This document shows, in pieces, positions 1 to 6,384 of a stretch of DNA of 10,743 nt. A program made the translations under genes and the position numbers. The stretch spans positions 1-10,743 of the forward strand of contig VAWV01000026.1 in the NCBI GenBank assembly GCA_005883295.1, written 5' to 3'. Below the pieces are notes generated by a model. It did not search any database and had not been told where the DNA came from. It worked only from the letters and a program-made list of their open reading frames with translations. Each line of letters begins with the position of its first letter. Within the stretch, counting starts at the first letter, position 1. Source of the DNA: Actinomycetota bacterium (GTDB lineage: Bacteria; Actinomycetota; Thermoleophilia; Solirubrobacterales; Thermoleophilaceae).

Positions 1-323
1 CGATGACCCTCCGCTCGGAGCATCCGCGCGCACGCGGAGTGGAACGTCATCACCCACATCGCGCGCGTCCGCCTGCCCACAAGCTGCTCCACGCGCTCGC
101 GCATCTCGCCGGCGGCCTTGTTCGTGAACGTGATCGCGAGGATCTCCCCGGGCATGACGCGATCGGTCTCCACCGCGTAGGCGATCCGGTGGGTGAGCAC
201 GCGCGTCTTCCCGCTGCCGGCCCCGGCCAGGACGAGCAACGGGCCCTCGTCGTGCAGCACGGCCTCGCGCTGGGGGTCGTTGAGGTCCTCCAGGAGACGG
301 TTGGCGGCGGCTGTCGTGGCCAT
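1..323 (-). CDS. UvrD/PcrA-family ATP-dependent DNA helicase, N-terminal part (runs off left edge)
   Basis: About 107 N-terminal residues of a superfamily 1A 3'-5' DNA helicase are visible, on the minus strand running leftward out of the window. A Q-motif-like LNDPQREAV lies near residue 13, the Walker A motif AGAGSGKT at 32-39 and the motif Ia stretch AITFTNKAAGEM near 65-76, followed by TFHS, all in the usual UvrD/PcrA order. The family unwinds DNA in nucleotide excision repair, mismatch repair and replication-fork clearance; which paralogue this is cannot be told from the N-terminus. An in-frame ATG at 335 is possible and has a weak GGAAG seven bases upstream. I prefer ATG 323 because a TATGCT box (336-331) ends 7 nt before it, the arrangement seen at most other unit-leading genes here. 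The gene is divergent from the queuosine salvage gene, with 44 nt between starts. Confidence 0.93.
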   Translation of the reverse strand, partial: MATTAAANRLLEDLNDPQREAVLHDEGPLLVLAGAGSGKTRVLTHRIAYAVETDRVMPGEILAITFTNKAAGEMRERVEQLVGRRTRAMWVMTFHSACARMLRAEGH

Positions 324-330
324 CTCGATG

Positions 331-336
331 AGCATA
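331..336 (-). promoter_or_regulatory. Putative -10 box of the helicase gene (leaderless)
   Basis: TATGCT on the minus strand ends 7 nt before ATG 323, so transcription would start at or next to the start codon. No convincing -35 is visible. The assignment rests on the same TANNNT-N6-8-start pattern at other genes in the window. Confidence 0.5.
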
Positions 337-355
337 GATCCGCTTCCGGCCGCCC

Positions 356-361
356 TAGGCT
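356..361 (+). promoter_or_regulatory. Putative -10 box of the qng1 gene (leaderless)
   Basis: TAGGCT is followed by 6 nt (GCGGCT) and then the GTG start at 368, with no Shine-Dalgarno between. The predicted transcript begins at the start codon. The divergent helicase -10 lies 20 nt to the left, so the two upstream promoter regions must overlap. Confidence 0.6.
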
Positions 362-367
362 GCGGCT

Positions 368-1234
368 GTGGGGCTACTGGACGAGGTCCGGAGCGGATGC
401 GCAGCCGTCGCGCAAGGCGCGCGGCACGTGCGCATCGACCTGGATCGTGCCGGCCGGATCGAGCCCGGACCGCCGCCGGCCCTCGACCCCGCGCGCCACT
501 ACCTCGAGGGCAGCCGCGAGGCCGTCGCCGCCTATCTGCTCACTCTCGGCGCAATCAACTTTGGCTCGGGCTGGTTCCCGACCATCCGGAAGCGACCGGG
601 CTGCTCGGGCTACTTCACGGTGGCCTGGGGGCTGACGGATCGGTTCCGCGAGCACGGTCCGTACCTGGCGGACGAGCTGAGCGCGTTCGGCGCCGCGGAG
701 ATCGCGGCCGTGCTGGGCCAGGATCCGGACCACGAGCTCATGGCGCGGTACGCGCGCGCGCTCAACGACCTCGGCGACTGGCTGGGGGATCGGACCCCGC
801 TCGCAGCCGTGGACTTGGGCTCGGCTGAGGCACTGGCCGAGCAGCTGGCCGCGGGCATGCTCTTCTTCGACGACCGCGGGTTCTGGAAGCGCGCGCAGAT
901 CACGGCGAACGACCTGACGCTGTCCGGCGTCTGCGAGTTCCCGGACATCGACTGGCTCACGATCTTCGCCGACAACCTGCTCCCGCACGTCCTGCGCGTG
1001 GACGGCGTACTCGTCTACGACGACGAGCTGGCGGCGCGGATCGACGCGGGCAAGCTGCTCGAGCCAGGCGGCGAGGAGCGCGAGATCAGGGCGTGCGCCG
1101 TGCACGCCTGCGAGCAGATAGCGGCGGAGCTCGGCGTGCCGCCGCGCGTGCTCGACACCTGGCTGTGGAACCGCGGGCAGGAGCCGCGCTACAAGGCGGT
1201 CCCACGGCACCGCTGCCGGACGGTCTTCTACTGA
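368..1234 (+). CDS. qng1: Queuosine 5'-phosphate N-glycosylase/hydrolase (Qng1, DUF2419 family)
   Basis: The 288-residue protein has the length and landmarks of the Qng1/DUF2419 queuosine salvage family (human C9orf64). Seen: FWKRAQI at 172-178, TIFADNLLPHVL at 198-209, EREIRACAVHACE near 237-249, and the family's C-terminal signature, LWNRG near 266-270 followed by PRHRCRTVFY at the very end; human Qng1 ends with the related PFHRIRCIYY. Known family members hydrolyse queuosine 5'-monophosphate to release queuine, which tRNA-guanine transglycosylase can then insert at position 34 of GUN tRNAs. Lys174 and Asp202 sit in the most conserved blocks and are likely active-site residues (inference). 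The start is GTG, with no alternative start nearby and a TAGGCT box 6 nt upstream. The 3' end overlaps the convergent membrane-protein gene by 7 nt. No other queuosine gene is in the window, so the pathway cannot be checked here. Confidence 0.9.
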   Translation: MGLLDEVRSGCAAVAQGARHVRIDLDRAGRIEPGPPPALDPARHYLEGSREAVAAYLLTLGAINFGSGWFPTIRKRPGCSGYFTVAWGLTDRFREHGPYLADELSAFGAAEIAAVLGQDPDHELMARYARALNDLGDWLGDRTPLAAVDLGSAEALAEQLAAGMLFFDDRGFWKRAQITANDLTLSGVCEFPDIDWLTIFADNLLPHVLRVDGVLVYDDELAARIDAGKLLEPGGEEREIRACAVHACEQIAAELGVPPRVLDTWLWNRGQEPRYKAVPRHRCRTVFY

Positions 1235-1662
1235 GCGTCAGCCGGAGCGAGCGGGGTGACCGCGGCCGAGGTGCCGAGCAGCACCGCGACCGGGAAGACG
1301 AAGAGCCCGATCGTGAACCCGGTGACCAGGCTGAACAGCGCGAGAACCGCAACCACGATCCACGCGACCGGGCCGCCCCAGCGGCTGCCCCGCGAGCACC
1401 TGCGGTGAAGCGCGAACCAGACGAGCGCCGCAAGGGCGACGGGAATCGCCAGCGGTATCAGGACCCGCAGGCCGTTCTCGTGGACGAGGGTGGAGACGAA
1501 CCTGTGCGTCGTCTCCACGGTCGTTCCTCCAGACGTCCCGGTCGATTGGGCCGAGACGGACTCGCCGCTGTAGACGGGTACTACGAAGGCGGCCACAACC
1601 AGCGCGAGCGCCCACGCGAATCCCGCGAGGGTAAGCGCGAAGGCCCAGCGACCGCGTCCCAC
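1228..1662 (-). CDS. Small membrane protein of unknown function with four predicted helices
   Basis: This 144-residue protein is not recognised. Hydrophobic segments lie at about 8-30, 66-84, 98-115 and 116-132. A polar Ser/Thr/Gly-rich stretch at about 32-62 separates the first two and is probably extracytoplasmic, and a short basic loop (HRRCSRGSR, 86-94) is probably cytoplasmic. No catalytic motif is apparent. The GTG start at 1662 is preceded by TACCAT-N6 and no ribosome binding site. A hairpin that probably ends the cysE operon lies just upstream, so the gene is likely transcribed on its own. Its last 7 nt overlap the convergent qng1 gene. Function is unknown. Confidence 0.75.
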   Translation of the reverse strand: MGRGRWAFALTLAGFAWALALVVAAFVVPVYSGESVSAQSTGTSGGTTVETTHRFVSTLVHENGLRVLIPLAIPVALAALVWFALHRRCSRGSRWGGPVAWIVVAVLALFSLVTGFTIGLFVFPVAVLLGTSAAVTPLAPADAQ

Positions 1663-1668
1663 ATGGGG

Positions 1669-1674
1669 ATGGTA
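1669..1674 (-). promoter_or_regulatory. Putative -10 box of the small membrane protein gene (leaderless)
   Basis: TACCAT on the minus strand is followed by CCCCAT and then GTG at 1662, a 6-nt spacer. There is no Shine-Dalgarno. The box lies between the cysE terminator hairpin and the gene, as expected for an independent unit. Confidence 0.55.
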
Positions 1675-1687
1675 CGGCGACGCGGGG

Positions 1688-1720
1688 GCGGCCGGGGCCG
1701 GCCCCGCAAGCCCGGGCCGC
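1688..1720 (-). terminator. GC-rich hairpin immediately after cysE
   Basis: The arms GCGGCC-G-GGGC (1688-1698) and GCCC-G-GGCCGC (1710-1720) pair as 6 bp, one G/G mismatch and 4 bp around an 11-nt loop. The right arm reaches the last base of the cysE stop codon. No U-tract follows on the minus strand, so this would be a stem-only terminator of the kind common in high-GC Actinobacteria. An overlapping 14-nt palindrome (1693-1706) could compete with it. Confidence 0.55.
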
Positions 1721-2466
1721 TATCCGGCCGCCGGATCGCTGCCGCGCACGTTGCGCAGCGGGCGGACCTCGGCGCTCGGCTCGGGCTTGCGGCCGGTGGT
1801 CTCGGCCAGGAGCTTCTCCAGCTCCGCAACCCGGTTGGACAGGGCCCGGATCGCATCGGCCACCGGGTCGGGGAGGTGGGCCCAGTCCGCGTCGGGGCCA
1901 CCGGGCCGCTTCCCCTCCACCCGGACGGGGTGTCCCGGGTTGCCGACGACCGTGGAGTTGGGGGGCACGTCGTGGATCACGACCGAGTTCGCGCCCACCT
2001 TGGATCCCTGCCCGACGCGGATGGGCCCCAGCAGCTTCGCTCCCGAGCCGACGATCACGTCGCTCTCCACGGTCGGGTGGCGCTTGCCTCGCGCGAACCC
2101 GGTGCCGCCCAGCGTCACGCCCTGGTAGAGCGTCACGTTGTGGCCGATCTCGGCCGTCTCCCCGATCACCACCCCGGCGCCGTGGTCGATGAACAGGGCC
2201 TCGCCGATCTCCGCCGCCGGGTGGATCTCCACGCCGGTCGCCATCTTGCCGACGTTCGCGATCGCGTGCGGGAGGAGCGGCACCCCGTTGTCGTGGAGCG
2301 CGTGTGCGACCCGGTGGGCCAGCAGCGCCTGCACGCCGCCGTAGGTGAGGAGGATCTCCGCCCGGCCGATGCCGCGGGCCGCGGGGTCCCGTTCCTGCGC
2401 GGCGGTCAGGTCCTGTCGCAGCTCGCGCGTGACTCTCGTGAGGGTGCCGAGACCGAACATGCTCAC
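1720..2466 (-). CDS. cysE: Serine O-acetyltransferase
   Basis: CysE transfers acetyl from acetyl-CoA to L-serine, giving O-acetylserine for CysK. The 248-residue protein has an N-terminal helical part with ERDPAARG at about 25-32, DHGAGVVIGETA from 94 with the Asp94-His95 pair, KRHPTVE with His130, and left-handed beta-helix hexapeptide repeats to about 185. A predicted coiled coil follows at about 200-222 (PVADAIRALSNRVAELEKLL), then a polar tail ending DPAAG. Many CysE proteins end in the Ile that inserts into the CysK active site; this one does not. The start chosen is GTG 2466, whose GTGA overlaps the E1 gene's stop exactly like the other junctions in this operon. ATG 2460 (MFGLG) is an equally readable alternative. 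It is the last gene before a hairpin. Confidence 0.95.
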   Translation of the reverse strand: MSMFGLGTLTRVTRELRQDLTAAQERDPAARGIGRAEILLTYGGVQALLAHRVAHALHDNGVPLLPHAIANVGKMATGVEIHPAAEIGEALFIDHGAGVVIGETAEIGHNVTLYQGVTLGGTGFARGKRHPTVESDVIVGSGAKLLGPIRVGQGSKVGANSVVIHDVPPNSTVVGNPGHPVRVEGKRPGGPDADWAHLPDPVADAIRALSNRVAELEKLLAETTGRKPEPSAEVRPLRNVRGSDPAAG

Positions 2467-3236
2467 ACCGATTGTGGCGCAGCCGGTACCCGGGCACACG
2501 CCGGACAGCCGTCGCGGCGCTCCGTCGCCACCAGCGTCTGCTCCATCGTGAGCCCGTCGATATGGAGGATCCGGTCGAGCAGCGGACGGCCGACGCCGGC
2601 CAGGAGCTTGAGCGCCTCGAGCGCCTGCACAGAGCCGACCACCCCCGCCATCGCACCCAGCACGCCTGCGTCCCGGCACGATGGGACCGACCCGCGCGGT
2701 GGCGGCGTCTCGAAGGCGCACCGGTAGCACGCCGAGCGCCCCGGCACGATCGTCATCACCTGCCCGCCGAAGCCCAGCACCGCGCCCGAGACGAGCGGCA
2801 CCCCCTGCGCGCAGCAGGCATCGTTCACGAGGTAGCGCGTCTCGAACGAGTCCGAGCAGTCCACGACGATCGATGCGCCGGCCACCACGGCGTCGGCGTT
2901 CTCCTCGCTCAGGTGGGCGTTGTACTCCTCCACCTGCACCTCCGGGTTGAGCACCCGCAGCTTGAGCGCGGCGGTGGCGGTCTTCGGCTTGTCGAGGTCC
3001 GGCGTGAAGTGGAGCGGCTGACGGTGCAGGTTGGAGAGCTCCACGGTGCCCGAGTCGACGAGCCCGACGGTGCCGACACCGGCCGCGGCCAGGTACGTGG
3101 CAACCGGAGATCCCAGCGCGCCGACGCCGACGACGAGGGCATTCGCCGTGCGGAGCCGCGCCTGGGCGGCTCCGCTCCACTCGGGCAGTACGAGCTGCCG
3201 GGAGTAGCGCTCGAGCTCGAGGTCGGAGAGGGTCAT
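2463..3236 (-). CDS. MoeB/ThiF-type E1-like adenylyltransferase
   Basis: This 257-residue E1-like enzyme would adenylate the C-terminus of a ubiquitin-like sulfur carrier. Seen: nucleotide loop GVGALGS at 37-43, Asp61, HRQ at 71-73, Lys83/Lys85, the DCSDSF block with Asp129 (equivalent to the metal-binding Asp of MoeB), CYRC at 170-173 and CPAC at 244-247 forming the four-Cys zinc site, and SCRDAGVLGAMAG with Cys187 as candidate catalytic cysteine. It lacks the C-terminal rhodanese domain that many MoeZ/Uba4-like proteins carry, so sulfur must come from elsewhere. The start overlaps the tusA-like stop as ATGA, and its stop overlaps cysE, implying translational coupling. Context favours a sulfur-supply role in cysteine synthesis over molybdopterin or thiamine synthesis, but the substrate carrier is not in the window. 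Confidence 0.92.
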   Translation of the reverse strand: MTLSDLELERYSRQLVLPEWSGAAQARLRTANALVVGVGALGSPVATYLAAAGVGTVGLVDSGTVELSNLHRQPLHFTPDLDKPKTATAALKLRVLNPEVQVEEYNAHLSEENADAVVAGASIVVDCSDSFETRYLVNDACCAQGVPLVSGAVLGFGGQVMTIVPGRSACYRCAFETPPPRGSVPSCRDAGVLGAMAGVVGSVQALEALKLLAGVGRPLLDRILHIDGLTMEQTLVATERRDGCPACARVPAAPQSV

Positions 3237-3436
3237 CGCTTCACGATCGTGACTCGGTTTCCGTCGAGCGTCACCTCGTGCCCGTCCTCGCGCGCGGACT
3301 CCGGCACGCTGCGGAGCGGCTCACCGTGGTCGAGCAGCACGTCGAGGCGCTCGCCGGCGGCGAGCTCCTCCAGCGCCAGCCGGGCGCGGACCCAGTTCAT
3401 CGGGCAGGGCACGCCGGTCAGGTCGAGCGCGGTCAC
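3233..3436 (-). CDS. TusA-family sulfur carrier (CPMN variant)
   Basis: A 67-residue TusA/YedF/SirA-like protein, the usual length for the family. LDLTGVPCPMNWVRARLALE at 4-23 holds the N-terminal Cys-Pro, with Cys11 expected to carry a persulfide. The second Pro of the common CPxP motif is Asn here (CPMN). The remainder has the usual shape: GERLDVLLDHGEP, then SVPESAREDGHEV and a final strand ending TIVKR. It has no Gly-Gly tail, so it is not a ThiS/MoaD-like substrate for the neighbouring E1 in the classical sense. The start is GTG 3436, overlapping the cysK stop as GTGA; its stop overlaps the E1 start as ATGA. The position between cysK and the E1 suggests it delivers sulfur for cysteine formation (inference). 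Confidence 0.88.
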   Translation of the reverse strand: MTALDLTGVPCPMNWVRARLALEELAAGERLDVLLDHGEPLRSVPESAREDGHEVTLDGNRVTIVKR

Positions 3437-4401
3437 GGCGCGAAGAAGGGCGTACTCACGTACCGCTCGCCGGAGTCCGGGACGATCGCCACGATCCGCG
3501 CGCCCTCGAGCTGCGGACGGCTGCCCACCTCGATCGCCGCCCAGAGCGCCGCGCCGCCCGAGATCCCGGCCAGGATGCCCTCCCGCCGCGAGACCTGGCG
3601 GGCTGTTTCGAGCGCGTCCTCGTCGTCCACCGGAATGATCTCGTCGATCACCTCCAGGTTCAGGACCGCGGGGACGAAGCCCGCCCCGATGCCCTGGATC
3701 TTGTGCGGTCCTGGGAGGCCGCCCGAGAGGACGGCGGACGCCTTCGGCTCGACCGCAACCACCAGCAGATCGGGGTTGCGTTCCTTCAGGCGCTCCCCCG
3801 CGCCGGTGATCGTGCCGCCGGTGCCCACGCCCGCGACCAGTACGTCGATGTCGCCGCCGGTGTCGCGCCAGATCTCCTCGGCCGTGGTCCGCCGGTGGAT
3901 CTCCGGGTTGGCGGGGTTCGAGAACTGGTCGGGGATGAAGCAGTCGCCGTGCTCGGACGCGATGCGCTGCGCGGCCTCGACCGCCTCGTTCATCCCGCCC
4001 AGGGACTCGGTGACCTCCACCTCGGCCCCGTACAGACGGAGTAGGCTCTCCCGCTCGCGGCTCATCCCCTGGGGCATCGCCAGGACCAGGCGGTAGCCCT
4101 TCGCCGCACAGACGAACGCGAGCGCGATGCCCGTGTTCCCCGAGGTGGCCTCGACGATCGTCGTGCGGCCCGGCTCGATCCGCCCCTCGGCCTCGGCCGC
4201 CTCGATCATCGCCACCCCGATCCTGTCCTTCACGCTGCCGGCCGGGTTGTAGGCCTCGAGCTTGGCGATCAGCTCGGCCCCGCACTCCGGCGCGAGGCGG
4301 GTCAATCGGACGAGCGGCGTCTCCCCAACCAGGTCCGCCAGGTTGTCCGGGAGGTCCGCGCCGCGGCGCCCCGGCTCGGGCGTGGTCCGGGCCCCGCTCA
4401 T
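3433..4401 (-). CDS. cysK: Cysteine synthase (O-acetylserine sulfhydrylase), PLP-dependent
   Basis: CysK converts O-acetylserine and sulfide (or carrier-bound sulfur) to L-cysteine. The 322-residue protein has NPAGSVKDR with PLP-binding Lys58, the substrate loop TSGNTG at 86-91, the phosphate-binding GTGGT at 193-197, GISGGA at 279-284 and PDSGERY at 308-314. A short extension of about 16 residues precedes the conserved PDNLADLVGETPLV. The ATG at 4401 lies 10 nt after the stop of the upstream membrane-protein gene. A TAGCCT box overlapping that stop codon ends 7 nt before the ATG, so cysK may have its own leaderless transcript besides read-through. It is followed by the tusA-like gene with a 4-nt overlap. 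CysM or cystathionine beta-synthase assignments are less likely, since no CBS domain is present. Confidence 0.96.
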   Translation of the reverse strand: MSGARTTPEPGRRGADLPDNLADLVGETPLVRLTRLAPECGAELIAKLEAYNPAGSVKDRIGVAMIEAAEAEGRIEPGRTTIVEATSGNTGIALAFVCAAKGYRLVLAMPQGMSRERESLLRLYGAEVEVTESLGGMNEAVEAAQRIASEHGDCFIPDQFSNPANPEIHRRTTAEEIWRDTGGDIDVLVAGVGTGGTITGAGERLKERNPDLLVVAVEPKASAVLSGGLPGPHKIQGIGAGFVPAVLNLEVIDEIIPVDDEDALETARQVSRREGILAGISGGAALWAAIEVGSRPQLEGARIVAIVPDSGERYVSTPFFAP

Positions 4402-4408
4402 CGAGGAG

Positions 4409-4414
4409 AGGCTA
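4409..4414 (-). promoter_or_regulatory. Putative -10 box of cysK overlapping the upstream stop codon
   Basis: TAGCCT on the minus strand begins with the TAG stop of the upstream gene and ends 7 nt before the cysK ATG. The intervening CTCCTCG is not a ribosome binding site, so an internal leaderless promoter is plausible. Confidence 0.45.
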
Positions 4415-5107
4415 CTCGCCGGCCGGGAACTTGAAGTTGTTCTTGGTCGGGAACGAGCCGGGCTTGCCGAAGCCGACGACGATGCGGTCGTGGGGCTTCA
4501 TCACGTAGTTAACGAAGCTCTTCACCTGCTTGCCGTTCACCCAGACCTGGAGCACGAGCCCGTTGCCCACGTGGTAGTCCCCGAGCTGGGTCTGCGTCAA
4601 CTTGACCCCCCACACGTTGAAGAACTGCCCCAGCTTGAACGGATACGGCTGGACCGCCTCCATGTGGATCACCCCGCTCGTGTCGTGGGTGTGGAGCGAA
4701 GCGAGGAGCTGGTGGGTCTGGTCGATTCCGACCTGGGAGGGAACTGTCTGCCGCTTCCCGTCGGTGTAGACCTCCATGTTCGCGTGGATGTGGAAGATGA
4801 CGTCGCTCGTCTGGGGCAGCTGCATGGCCGCGAGGCGCTGCGGAAGCTTGGAATACTCGGGCGGCCACGGACCCGGCGACTCCTGCAGGCCCTGGGGGTT
4901 CACGCCGGTGGGTGTCTGGCCCTTCGATTTCGAGCTCCCCCCGCTCGACAGCGCAACGACCGCGATGATCGCGGCGACCACGACCACGGCAGCGCCGGTG
5001 CCGATCTGGATGAGCCGCTTCCGGCGCGCGGCGGCCTCGCGCTCCTCGCGCTCCCGCGCCTCGCGCTCCTCGCGGAGCCTCTTCTTCTCCTCGGCCCGGC
5101 TAGCCAT
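4412..5107 (-). CDS. Single-pass membrane protein with a conserved His-rich extracytoplasmic domain, unknown function
   Basis: The 231-residue protein starts with a highly charged Arg/Glu helix (about 3-31, likely coiled coil, cytoplasmic), then one membrane helix at about 33-53, then a Ser/Gly/Pro linker and a folded domain from about 80 to the end. That domain holds closely spaced potential metal ligands: FHIHANME (His106, His108), LHTHD (His139, His141, Asp142) and VIHME (His148, Glu150), followed by GQFFNVWG. The same HIHA/LHTHD/GQFF pattern is, from memory, common in actinobacterial hypothetical proteins. A metal-binding role is inferred from the residues only. The ATG start at 5107 has TAGGAT ending 8 nt upstream. 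It lies 10 nt upstream of cysK on the same strand, so it may be the first gene of the cysteine operon. Confidence 0.85.
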   Translation of the reverse strand: MASRAEEKKRLREEREAREREEREAAARRKRLIQIGTGAAVVVVAAIIAVVALSSGGSSKSKGQTPTGVNPQGLQESPGPWPPEYSKLPQRLAAMQLPQTSDVIFHIHANMEVYTDGKRQTVPSQVGIDQTHQLLASLHTHDTSGVIHMEAVQPYPFKLGQFFNVWGVKLTQTQLGDYHVGNGLVLQVWVNGKQVKSFVNYVMKPHDRIVVGFGKPGSFPTKNNFKFPAGE

Positions 5108-5115
5108 CGGCGGAG

Positions 5116-5121
5116 ATCCTA
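5116..5121 (-). promoter_or_regulatory. Putative -10 box of the His-rich membrane protein gene
   Basis: TAGGAT on the minus strand ends 8 nt before ATG 5107. In the same 49-nt gap, CGGCGG (5108-5113) and CCGCCG (5138-5143) form an inverted repeat flanking a GCTGGCCAGC palindrome (5125-5134), which could be an operator or a weak terminator for the upstream hydrolase gene. Confidence 0.5.
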
Positions 5122-5156
5122 GAAGCTGGCCAGCAAGCCGCCGCCCCCGTCAGCGC

Positions 5157-6302
5157 TCAGCGCGCGCAGCTGCCGGCCGAGTTCTTGGAGCAGCCTTCTC
5201 CGGAACGCGCCACCTTGAGGTAGGCCTTGTACGCGGGCTTCTCCTGGAAGACGTCCTGCCCGTTGCCGTGGTGGTACACGTAGAGCCCGGTCCACTTGAA
5301 GATGAAGCCCTTGTACACGGAGGCCCACGTGTAGAAGAACACGTGATCGACCTTCAGCTTCGTGCGGTTCTTCATCAGGTCCTTGTAGGACGTGGTGAGG
5401 AAACTGGCCATGCCCTTGTCCGTCGTCTGGAGATCGCTGTTGTCGGAGGTCTTCCCCTTCGAGGCCGGCAGCCCCAGCTCAGTCACCCATAGCTTCTTGC
5501 CTCCGTCGTGATGCTTCTTCATCACGGCCCTGAACTGCTTCGTCAGGGTCAGGACGCCGTGCTTGTGGGCCGTGTACGGGTGAAGGGCGGCGACATCGAA
5601 GTAGCCGTGGATGTTGCCCTTCTCGTACAGGTGCTCGAGGTACTGGGGCGACGTGTTGGCGAGACCGGCCAGGACCACCTTCACGCTGGGGTCCGTCTGC
5701 TTGATGGCGGTGTACGACTTGCGGAGAAGCTTGCCGTAGGGGGGCGCCCAGTCCTTGTTCCTCGGAACCGACCACTGGTAGTACTCCGCCGGCTCGTTCC
5801 AGATCTGCAGCGCCCGGACCGGGAGCTTGGGGACCGTCGGATGGGAGACCCAGAAGCTGCCGTTGGGTCCGTAGCGCTGGACCAAGTCCACCAGGTAGCG
5901 TGTGTAAGCGGAGTCCGCCGAAGGCGGCGAGTACGGCTTGCCGGGGTACTTGCGGGCCCACTCGGGCGCCTGGGTGACCTCGGGCAACAGCTCGATCCCG
6001 TGCTCGGCGGCCAGCGTGACGGCCTGATCCGTCCACGAGTAGTCGGTCGAGCCGTCGTTGACCCGCTGCGCGTTGCCCCAGAAGAAGGGGATCCGGACCG
6101 ACTCGACTCCCGCCGACGCCATATTCGCCCACTGCGCGGTCCGCGTCGTGGACGAGCTGCGGAAGGCGATCTCCTGGTCCCAGTTCATCCCGAAGAAGCC
6201 GTGGGGGACGGATCGGCCCGCCAGGGCAGAGCTCGGGACGACGAGGGCCAGAGTCGCCGCGAGCAGGCCCGCGGGCGCGAGCCTGGCGAGTCCGCTGCGC
6301 AC
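5157..6302 (-). CDS. Secreted glycoside hydrolase, clan-A (GH5/GH39-like) TIM barrel
   Basis: From GTG 6302 the product is 381 residues: a basic n-region, a hydrophobic core (about 8-26) and an Ala-Leu-Ala cleavage site near residue 28, a clear Sec signal peptide. The mature part resembles a (beta/alpha)8 retaining glycosidase: GFFGMNW at the start, ESVRIPFFWG, then IWNEP with Glu170 as candidate acid/base and WVTELGLP with Glu275 as candidate nucleophile, 105 residues apart as expected for clan GH-A. The substrate cannot be read from the sequence; the family acts on plant, cell-wall or capsular glycans. In-frame ATG 6332 and TTG 6335 would add 10-11 residues. GTG 6302 is preferred because TAGAGT lies 7 nt upstream and the signal peptide then starts normally. 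It is divergent from a membrane glycosyltransferase gene. Confidence 0.87.
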   Translation of the reverse strand: MRSGLARLAPAGLLAATLALVVPSSALAGRSVPHGFFGMNWDQEIAFRSSSTTRTAQWANMASAGVESVRIPFFWGNAQRVNDGSTDYSWTDQAVTLAAEHGIELLPEVTQAPEWARKYPGKPYSPPSADSAYTRYLVDLVQRYGPNGSFWVSHPTVPKLPVRALQIWNEPAEYYQWSVPRNKDWAPPYGKLLRKSYTAIKQTDPSVKVVLAGLANTSPQYLEHLYEKGNIHGYFDVAALHPYTAHKHGVLTLTKQFRAVMKKHHDGGKKLWVTELGLPASKGKTSDNSDLQTTDKGMASFLTTSYKDLMKNRTKLKVDHVFFYTWASVYKGFIFKWTGLYVYHHGNGQDVFQEKPAYKAYLKVARSGEGCSKNSAGSCAR

Positions 6303-6309
6303 GGACGAC

Positions 6310-6315
6310 ACTCTA
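6310..6315 (-). promoter_or_regulatory. Putative -10 box of the glycoside hydrolase gene
   Basis: TAGAGT on the minus strand ends 7 nt before GTG 6302. If real, it excludes the upstream in-frame ATG 6332, because the box would lie inside that longer reading frame. Confidence 0.5.
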
Positions 6316-6384
6316 GAAGCGGCGCGAGTCATCAACCCCGCTCAACACGGGCTGCGCTCGCCTGGTGCGGTACTACTCCGTGCG

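Noticed and set aside
1693..1706. A 14-nt perfect palindrome as an independent operator
   Set aside because: It sits inside the larger hairpin after cysE and consists only of G and C, so it is better explained as part of the terminator or as chance in this composition.
1093..2727. A 544-codon plus-strand open frame opposite the 144-residue membrane protein, cysE and the E1 gene
   Set aside because: It is a GC-driven antisense shadow: composition is Arg/Gly/Pro/His-rich with no recognisable domain, while the opposite strand encodes clear proteins throughout.
4412..5107. Reading the N-terminal Arg/Glu-rich helix as a nucleic-acid-binding domain
   Set aside because: It is a simple charged helix directly before a membrane segment, with no DNA- or RNA-binding fold; a cytoplasmic coiled coil is the plainer reading.
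6058..6384. A 109-residue N-terminal extension of the glycosyltransferase frame
   Set aside because: The extension is antisense to the hydrolase coding region and lacks membrane segments; the first helix and family motif begin right after GTG 6385.
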